A DNA stretch of 11,651 bases from Sphingobacteriales bacterium. GTDB taxonomy: Bacteria > Bacteroidota > Bacteroidia > Chitinophagales > Chitinophagaceae. Every line of letters begins with the position of its first letter. The stretch's first letter is position 1. Shown here piece by piece: positions 7,423 through 11,651 of the stretch. Where the stretch lies: the NCBI GenBank assembly GCA_024640385.1, contig JAHEFC010000091.1, forward strand, positions 1 to 11,651. Direction: 5' to 3'. The notes under the pieces were generated by a model. The model did not search any database. It was given only the letters and a program-made list of their open reading frames with translations, and was not told the DNA's origin. The position numbers were made by a program, and so were the translations under genes.

Positions 7423-7432
7423 CCGCAAAGGT

Positions 7433-9496
7433 TTGCTCAACGATATTCTCTTAAAGGCCTATAAGCTGATGTGCCTGGCCCGTCATATGGCCATTACATA
7501 TGAAGAGAACAGGCAAATCTGTAAATACGTCCATTCTACTTCACGTGGACATGAAGCCATCCAGCTTGCCACTGCATTTCATCTCCTCCCTCATGATTAT
7601 GTCAGTCCTTATTACCGGGATGAAAGCCTTTTGCTGGGGCTGGGCTATTCCCCATACGATCTGATGCTGCAGTTGCTTGCGAAAAAAGATGATCCGTTCA
7701 CAGGTGGACGGGCTTATTACTCCCATCCCTCTTCAAAGGCTGCTGATAAACCCCGCATCATACAACAAAGCAGTGCAACCGGGATGCAGGTGATCCCTAC
7801 TACCGGTATCGCACAGGGTATACAGTACCTTGAAAGAATTTCATCTTCCTTATTACAAAAAGGAGAACAGGGAGAACTTCCCGTAGTGGTCTGCTCTCTG
7901 GGAGATGCCAGCATCACTGAAGGTGAAGTCAGTGAAGCCTTTCAGTTTGCCGTGTTGAAAAAACTGCCCATCATCTACCTGGTGCAGGATAACCGCTGGG
8001 GCATCAGCGTCACTGCTGAAGAGGCCAGGGCCATGGATGCGTATAGTTATGCCGGCGGGTTTCCTGGACTTTCCCGCATCCGTATCAATGGACAGGATTT
8101 TTCTGAATGCTATCAACGTATGCAGGAAACAGTAGATTTTGTAAGGCAAACCAGGTCGCCCATTTTAGTGCAGGCCGATGTTCCGCTACTGGGCCACCAT
8201 ACCAGCGGGGTAAGAAAAGAATTTTACCGCACAGAAGAAGAGCTGGCCAAACAGGCGGAGCGTGATCCCGGTCCTATATTACGTCAACAGTTGCTGGATG
8301 CCGGGATTGATGAGGATACTTTAATGACGATAGAGGATACAGCCAGTGCGGAAGTGTTGAATGATTTTAATCGAGCCGTTGCGGCTCCTGAACCCGATGT
8401 TTCTTCTGTAGCTGACCATGTTTTTGCACCTACACCTGTTACAGAAGAAAAAGGAACCCGTGAACCTGCCGGCGCAGAAAAACTTCTAATGGTAGACGCC
8501 GCTTTGTTTGCTTTGAAAGAGATCATGGAAGATCATCCTGAAGCAGTGCTCTATGGACAGGATGTTGGCAGGAGACTGGGAGGTGTTTTCAGGGAAGCGG
8601 CAACACTAGCAGATAAATTCGGCGACCATCGTGTTTTCAATACAGCGATCCAGGAAGCATATATTATCGGTTCAACCGCGGGCATGAGTGCCGTTGGTAT
8701 CAAACCCATTGTAGAAGTACAATTTGCAGACTATATCTATCCCGGCCTTAATCAACTCGTGTCTGAGATTTCAAAATCCTGTTACCTGTCGAATGGGAAA
8801 TTCCCTGTGCAGACTTTGATTCGGGTACCAATAGGGGCATATGGAGGTGGAGGTCCTTATCACAGCGGAAGTGTTGAAACTACTTTATTGTCCATTAAAG
8901 GCATCAAACTGGTTTATCCTTCCAATGCTGCTGATATGAAGGGCCTGATGAAAGCTGCATTCTACGATCCCAATCCGGTGCTTATGCTTGAGCACAAAGG
9001 ATTATACTGGAGCAAGCTGCCGGGCACTGAACGAGCGAAACGGCCTGAACCTTCACGGGATTATATCATCCCGCTTGGAAAAGCTGATGTAGTGCAGTCT
9101 GCTGCAGCGGAACATATCAATGGCGGTTCAAGCTGCTGTATTGTTACTTATGGTATGGGTGTGTACTGGTCGCTTCAGGCTTCGGCATCTTTTGTGGGGC
9201 AGGTAGAGGTCATAGACCTGAGAACACTTTATCCCCTGGATGAAGAACTCGTATTCAACGCTGTCAAAAAACATGGGAAATGCATGGTGATCACTGAAGA
9301 GCAGCAAACCAATTCTTTTGCCCAGGCGCTGGCTTACCGCATAAGCCGGAATTGTTTTCAATGGCTGGATGCTCCGGTTGAGGTGATTGGTTCATTGGAC
9401 CTGCCTGCAGTCCCTATGAATATTCTTCTGGAAAAAGCCATGCTGCCAACCATACAGTCGATCACCTCCGGGATCCGGGATCTTCTCAATAATTAA
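7433..9496 (+). CDS. Fused alpha-beta E1 component of a 2-oxoacid dehydrogenase (branched-chain type)
   Basis: The 687-residue protein joins the alpha and beta chains of a thiamine-diphosphate-dependent E1, which decarboxylates a 2-oxo acid and passes the acyl group to the lipoyl arm of E2. The alpha half (about 1-310) has YRDE at 61-64 and the thiamine motif GDAS (157-160) ending at N187 (QDNRWGIS). A charged, Ala/Pro-rich linker spans about 311-347. The beta half (about 350-687) has YGQDVGRRLGGVF, the conserved Glu in NTAIQEAYIIG (E408) and GGGGPYHSGSVE with H477. The pattern is closest to branched-chain (2-oxoisovalerate) E1. The start is a TTG 10 bases after the FAH stop: no ATG exists upstream in frame before a stop at 7415, and the next ATG (7469) would cut a conserved-looking N-terminus. 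E2 and E3 are not in the window. Confidence 0.93.
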   Translation: MLNDILLKAYKLMCLARHMAITYEENRQICKYVHSTSRGHEAIQLATAFHLLPHDYVSPYYRDESLLLGLGYSPYDLMLQLLAKKDDPFTGGRAYYSHPSSKAADKPRIIQQSSATGMQVIPTTGIAQGIQYLERISSSLLQKGEQGELPVVVCSLGDASITEGEVSEAFQFAVLKKLPIIYLVQDNRWGISVTAEEARAMDAYSYAGGFPGLSRIRINGQDFSECYQRMQETVDFVRQTRSPILVQADVPLLGHHTSGVRKEFYRTEEELAKQAERDPGPILRQQLLDAGIDEDTLMTIEDTASAEVLNDFNRAVAAPEPDVSSVADHVFAPTPVTEEKGTREPAGAEKLLMVDAALFALKEIMEDHPEAVLYGQDVGRRLGGVFREAATLADKFGDHRVFNTAIQEAYIIGSTAGMSAVGIKPIVEVQFADYIYPGLNQLVSEISKSCYLSNGKFPVQTLIRVPIGAYGGGGPYHSGSVETTLLSIKGIKLVYPSNAADMKGLMKAAFYDPNPVLMLEHKGLYWSKLPGTERAKRPEPSRDYIIPLGKADVVQSAAAEHINGGSSCCIVTYGMGVYWSLQASASFVGQVEVIDLRTLYPLDEELVFNAVKKHGKCMVITEEQQTNSFAQALAYRISRNCFQWLDAPVEVIGSLDLPAVPMNILLEKAMLPTIQSITSGIRDLLNN

Positions 9497-9846
9497 CTAC
9501 TGGTTTCCAGAATCTCAAGGTCTGAAAATGAAATGGGCTTGTAGATCACATGATAATTCATGGTGCGGGGATCCGGCAGATTCGGTTGATAACCGCTCAT
9601 CAGGAATAATCTGAGCATAGGATTTACAGAAACAAAATAATCAGATCTGTCCCAGCCGGTACCATCAGGAAGGTTATTATCAAGGAAGAGGATATCCGGC
9701 ATGATGTTCTGCATGAGTCGCATCCCGTCTTTCAGGGTATGTGCATAATAGACCTCAAAATCTTTCCGGACGAGGAAGTTCTTCATCAGGATGCAGAGGT
9801 CAACCTCATCGTCTATGATCAATATCTTCCTTTCACCGTTGTTCAT
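9493..9846 (-). CDS. CheY-like single-domain response regulator
   Basis: The 117-residue protein is only a receiver domain. It has the acidic pair D12-D13 in ILIIDDE, the phosphoacceptor D56 in ILFLDNNLPDGTG, S84 in FLMSGY and the conserved K103 in YKPIS. With no output domain it would act by docking to a partner or passing phosphate in a relay. It starts at ATG and converges on the E1 gene; the two stop codons lie in the same TTAA at 9493-9496, with no terminator between them. The cognate kinase is not shown by the sequence; the histidine kinase at the right edge is a candidate only by proximity. Confidence 0.92.
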   Translation of the reverse strand: MNNGERKILIIDDEVDLCILMKNFLVRKDFEVYYAHTLKDGMRLMQNIMPDILFLDNNLPDGTGWDRSDYFVSVNPMLRLFLMSGYQPNLPDPRTMNYHVIYKPISFSDLEILETSS

Positions 9847-9974
9847 TTGTCTTCTAAGTTAGTGTATATACAATTTCAGTCCCATGATTGTTGAGGAAGC
9901 CTTTACCCATCGCAAGCGGCACCAAAATTTATGTAATACTGCAAACGTATTAATCATTAAAAAACTTTGTAAAG
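9847..9974. promoter_or_regulatory. Divergent intergenic region with inverted repeat TAATAC-N7-GTATTA
   Basis: This gap separates the minus-strand receiver gene from the plus-strand YtxH-like gene and should hold both promoters. A perfect 6-bp inverted repeat (9934-9939 and 9947-9952) lies 22 bases before the YtxH-like ATG, where an operator could act. A 10-bp palindrome TGTATATACA lies at 9863-9872 before the receiver gene. A weak -7-like AAACTTTG is at 9962-9969, next to the start codon. Confidence 0.3.
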
Positions 9975-10202
9975 ATGAATTCAACATCAAAAATTCTGAT
10001 CACAGCTATTGGAGCAGCTGCAGCCGGAGCTGTAATAGGAATGCTGCTCGCTCCTGAAAAAGGTTCTGACCTCAGGCAGAAAATACAATCGACCGCCAAT
10101 AACTGGGCTGATCAACTGGTTGATCTGTTCAACTCATCGCGCGAAAAATTAGGTGAAGTCAAAGGTGAAATGAAAGTCCGGGCGGAAACCGGCCTGTCAT
10201 AA
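9975..10202 (+). CDS. YtxH-like small membrane protein
   Basis: The 75-residue protein has one N-terminal hydrophobic, glycine-zipper-like segment (about residues 7-26: ILITAIGAAAAGAVIGMLLA) followed by the characteristic APEKGSDLRQKI and an amphipathic charged helix to the end. This is the layout of the YtxH / gas-vesicle-GvpP-like family, small envelope-associated proteins often linked to general stress in bacteria. It should insert by its N-terminal helix with the charged tail in the cytoplasm. It starts at ATG. Its TAA stop overlaps an ATG (TAATG) that opens a short possible frame. The biochemical function of this family is not established. Confidence 0.85.
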   Translation: MNSTSKILITAIGAAAAGAVIGMLLAPEKGSDLRQKIQSTANNWADQLVDLFNSSREKLGEVKGEMKVRAETGLS

Positions 10203-10357
10203 TGACCATGAGTGGAAGGTCAGAGCTGAACGATACACCGGTAGGGGGAGTTTCGCAAATGCTGCTGCAGAAAACCAAAGGAAGAAAAAACAGAACGCCC
10301 AAAACCGGATCAAATGGGTGTGCTCATCCCGCTGCTGATGAAACGCTGAACCAGTAA
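10202..10357 (+). CDS. Possible small coupled ORF (51 residues), hypothetical
   Basis: An ATG overlapping the YtxH-like stop codon (TAATG) opens a 51-codon frame beginning MTMSGRSELNDTPVGG and ending ETLNQ. It is basic in the middle (KTKGRKNRTPKTG), has no membrane segment and matches nothing I recognise. The stop-start overlap is typical of translational coupling. Against it, the last 34 bases overlap the 3' end of the convergent response regulator, and short open frames of this size arise by chance. It would fill an otherwise empty gap of 121 bases. Confidence 0.2.
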   Translation: MTMSGRSELNDTPVGGVSQMLLQKTKGRKNRTPKTGSNGCAHPAADETLNQ

Positions 10358-10755
10358 TCCCTGATCTGCCCGATGACTTTGACCAGGTGTTCAAAATTCA
10401 CCGGTTTCACTACATATGAATTGGCTCCCAGTTCATAACATCTTTTGATATCATTTTCATTTTTCGTAGTTGTGAAAATGACTACAGGAATGGTTTTATA
10501 TTCCGGGCTTTCCTTGAGTTCTTTCAGCACTTCACGGCCATCTTTTTTAGGCATGTTCAGATCGAGCATGATGAATACAGGGAATTTTCTGTCCAGTCCA
10601 TTTCCCGGTTTTGCATTATTCAGGAATTGTATCAGTTCGATCCCGTTTTCCACAAAGATCAGCTTGTCTTTATATCCGCATTCTTCAAATGCAGTTTCCA
10701 GCAGGAACCTGTCGTCCGCGTCATCTTCAGCGATCAGGATGTAAGATTTATACAT
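10324..10755 (-). CDS. Rcp1-like single-domain response regulator
   Basis: The 143-residue receiver has the acidic cluster E10-D11-D12 in LIAEDDADD, the phosphoacceptor D65 in FIMLDLNMPKKDG, T95 in VVIFTTTKNEND and K117 in YVVKPVNF. The spacing with NMPKKDG and the ending IGQIRDYWF are those of the Rcp1-type regulators that pair with phytochrome-like or PAS-type histidine kinases. I chose the ATG at 10755; the frame extends to a TTG at 10779, but the usual start of this family is just before the first beta strand (YKSYILIAEDD). A histidine kinase of the matching type lies 0.4 kb upstream on the same strand, separated by the DUF1328 gene and its terminator, so the pairing is likely but not proven. 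Confidence 0.93.
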   Translation of the reverse strand: MYKSYILIAEDDADDRFLLETAFEECGYKDKLIFVENGIELIQFLNNAKPGNGLDRKFPVFIMLDLNMPKKDGREVLKELKESPEYKTIPVVIFTTTKNENDIKRCYELGANSYVVKPVNFEHLVKVIGQIRDYWFSVSSAAG

Positions 10756-10818
10756 AGTAAAAATGGTGGTCAGCGGCAATCACCATTAAAGATACCAAAC
10801 CGGGACGTTTTTATACTC

Positions 10819-10847
10819 AAAAAAAGAGATGCAACGGTTTGCATCTC
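10819..10847 (-). terminator. Intrinsic terminator of the DUF1328 gene
   Basis: On the minus strand GAGATGCAA, loop ACCG, then TTGCATCTC forms a perfect 9-bp stem followed directly by seven T residues. It lies 33 bases after the stop of the DUF1328 gene and before the response regulator, so the regulator probably has its own promoter. Confidence 0.85.
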
Positions 10848-10880
10848 CGAAAGTATTTCTCTGCCTTTTTGATCCATCCC

Positions 10881-11051
10881 TTACAAGTCTGTTTTTCTGA
10901 CTCCTCCGAAGATCAGGGAGATAATGAACAGCACAAGGAAGATATAGAAGAGGATCTTCGCTATGGATGCCGCTCCTGCAGCAATTCCACCAAAACCAAA
11001 TATAGCTGCAATGATTGCTATTACCAGGAAAATAACCGTCCATCGTAACAT
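10881..11051 (-). CDS. DUF1328 / UPF0391 family small membrane protein
   Basis: The 56-residue product begins [20 protein letters not shown] and continues [20 protein letters not shown], ending with a short polar tail GGVRKTDL. Two hydrophobic helices (about 5-22 and 31-48) joined by a Gly/Ala-rich turn, the MLRW start and the AxSIAKILF motif are the hallmarks of DUF1328 (UPF0391, YtjA-like) inner-membrane proteins. Length is typical (about 54). It is followed by an intrinsic terminator and preceded by 108 bases after the histidine kinase stop. The family has no proven function; members are often found near stress genes, which fits the nearby YtxH-like gene and two-component genes. Confidence 0.93.
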   Translation of the reverse strand: MLRWTVIFLVIAIIAAIFGFGGIAAGAASIAKILFYIFLVLFIISLIFGGVRKTDL

Positions 11052-11159
11052 AGGCTTTGTTTTAAATTATTGATATGGCAGGAAAGGAAAAAAAATGATG
11101 CCACTGGTGATCTGCCATTTTCAGTAAGAGGTATGCAGCAACGCCTGAGGGATCTTTGC
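11052..11159 (-). promoter_or_regulatory. Gap between histidine kinase and DUF1328 gene
   Basis: Reading on the minus strand, the gap holds an eight-T run at about 11088-11095 and, closer to the DUF1328 ATG, TAATTTAA preceded at 19 bases by a TTTT tract. These two elements are a poor but correctly spaced match to the Bacteroidetes promoter pattern. No clear terminator stem precedes the T run, so read-through from the kinase gene remains possible. Confidence 0.2.
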
Positions 11160-11651
11160 TTAAACGGGCTCAGGTTTTCCCGGGAATTCCATGAAAAATG
11201 AAGCTCCTTCATCCGGTGACCCCTCTGCCCATATCCTCCCGCCATGATTGAGCATGATCCTTGAACACATCGCAAGACCAATTCCTTTGCCCGGGGCCGA
11301 CCTTGGCTCCAGTTGTTCAAAGATCCGGAAGATCCTTTCGGCATAGTCGTTCGAGAAACCCACACCACGGTCTCGTATAGCAATCACCGTAAAGCCCGGC
11401 CTGCCGTTTTTCCATTCCAGGATTTCAATATGGGGCACCTGTTCCGGTTTCGCAAAATGAATACTGTTCCTGATCAACTCCTGGAAAAGTATGAAGAGTT
11501 GATAAGGGATCGCATGGATCGCAGGAAGCTTTGACCGCAGGATCTCTGTTTTCGTTTCAAATATCAGATCTTCCATTTTATAGGTCACTTCATCTATCAA
11601 TTCATTCAGGTCAATTTTTTCTTTAGGTCGCTGGTCCTGGATAAGGTTTGC
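11160..11651 (-). CDS. Sensor histidine kinase, C-terminal ATPase part (partial)
   Basis: The frame is open to the right edge, so only the last 163 codons are present. They form the HATPase_c domain that binds ATP for autophosphorylation: N box ELIRNSIHFAKPE, G1 box IRDRGVGFSNDYAERIFRIF (with F-box FRIFEQL), and G2 box GKGIGLAMCSRIM followed by NHGGRIWAEGSPDEGASFF. The segment entering from the edge (KEKIDLNELIDEVTYKMEDL) is the usual link between the dimerisation helices and the ATPase domain. A TTG at 11600 is not a real start. The sensory part, the phosphorylated His and any membrane segments are outside the window. The style fits PAS or phytochrome-like kinases that pair with Rcp1-type regulators such as the one at 10324-10755. 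Confidence 0.93.
   Translation of the reverse strand, partial: ANLIQDQRPKEKIDLNELIDEVTYKMEDLIFETKTEILRSKLPAIHAIPYQLFILFQELIRNSIHFAKPEQVPHIEILEWKNGRPGFTVIAIRDRGVGFSNDYAERIFRIFEQLEPRSAPGKGIGLAMCSRIMLNHGGRIWAEGSPDEGASFFMEFPGKPEPV

Noticed and set aside
10756..10779. Extended TTG start of the Rcp1-like regulator
   Set aside because: The ATG at 10755 places the first beta strand at the usual position for this family.
10786..11043. 85-codon minus-strand open frame
   Set aside because: It overlaps the DUF1328 gene in a different frame and runs through the terminator stem; the 56-codon frame matches a known family.
11021..11383. 120-codon minus-strand open frame
   Set aside because: It runs over parts of both the kinase ATPase domain and the DUF1328 start in another frame and shows no domain.

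Overview
The window looks like a chromosomal segment from a member of the Bacteroidota, probably a Chitinophagaceae-type genus. The reasons are intermediate GC with little Shine-Dalgarno signal, a fused alpha/beta 2-oxoacid dehydrogenase E1, several single-domain response regulators of the kind common in that phylum, a large secreted surface protein, and candidate promoters resembling the Bacteroidetes TTTG / TAnnTTTG pattern. Genus-level assignment is inference. I see no tRNA, rRNA, CRISPR array, insertion sequence or prophage gene.

Left part (1-2158): the 5' portion (595 codons) of a minus-strand gene for a secreted beta-rich surface protein that runs off the left edge. Upstream of it is a 372-base non-coding stretch with a perfect 16-bp dyad (TACCC-N6-GGGTA) and a nested pair of AT-rich inverted repeats.

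Middle-left (2159-6009): a tight minus-strand operon of three genes with exactly 10 bases at each junction. In transcription order they are an HD-domain phosphohydrolase carrying a phosphodiesterase-like YHNxxHxxDV signature, a 924-residue fusion of a 12-helix transporter-like domain (nucleotide-transporter/MFS-like) with a HEAT-repeat region, and a stand-alone cyclic-nucleotide-binding domain with an intact phosphate-binding cassette but no DNA-binding domain. A candidate promoter with 19-bp spacing lies just upstream. Together they look like a cyclic-nucleotide (or other nucleotide) sensing and turnover module at the membrane. This is the most interesting part of the window, and its function is inferred, not known.

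Middle-right (6105-9496): plus-strand housekeeping metabolism. It holds peptidyl-tRNA hydrolase (pth), a fumarylacetoacetate-hydrolase-family protein (FAHD1-like), and a fused alpha-beta E1 of a branched-chain-type 2-oxoacid dehydrogenase that appears to use a TTG start 10 bases after the FAH gene.

Right part (9493-11651): signalling and envelope-stress-type genes. There is a CheY-like receiver whose stop codon shares a TTAA palindrome with the E1 stop, a YtxH-like small membrane protein on the plus strand, an Rcp1-like single-domain response regulator, a 56-residue DUF1328/UPF0391 two-helix membrane protein followed by a clear intrinsic terminator, and the C-terminal half of a sensor histidine kinase cut by the right edge. 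The kinase and the neighbouring receivers could form a phosphorelay, but the sequence does not prove that pairing.
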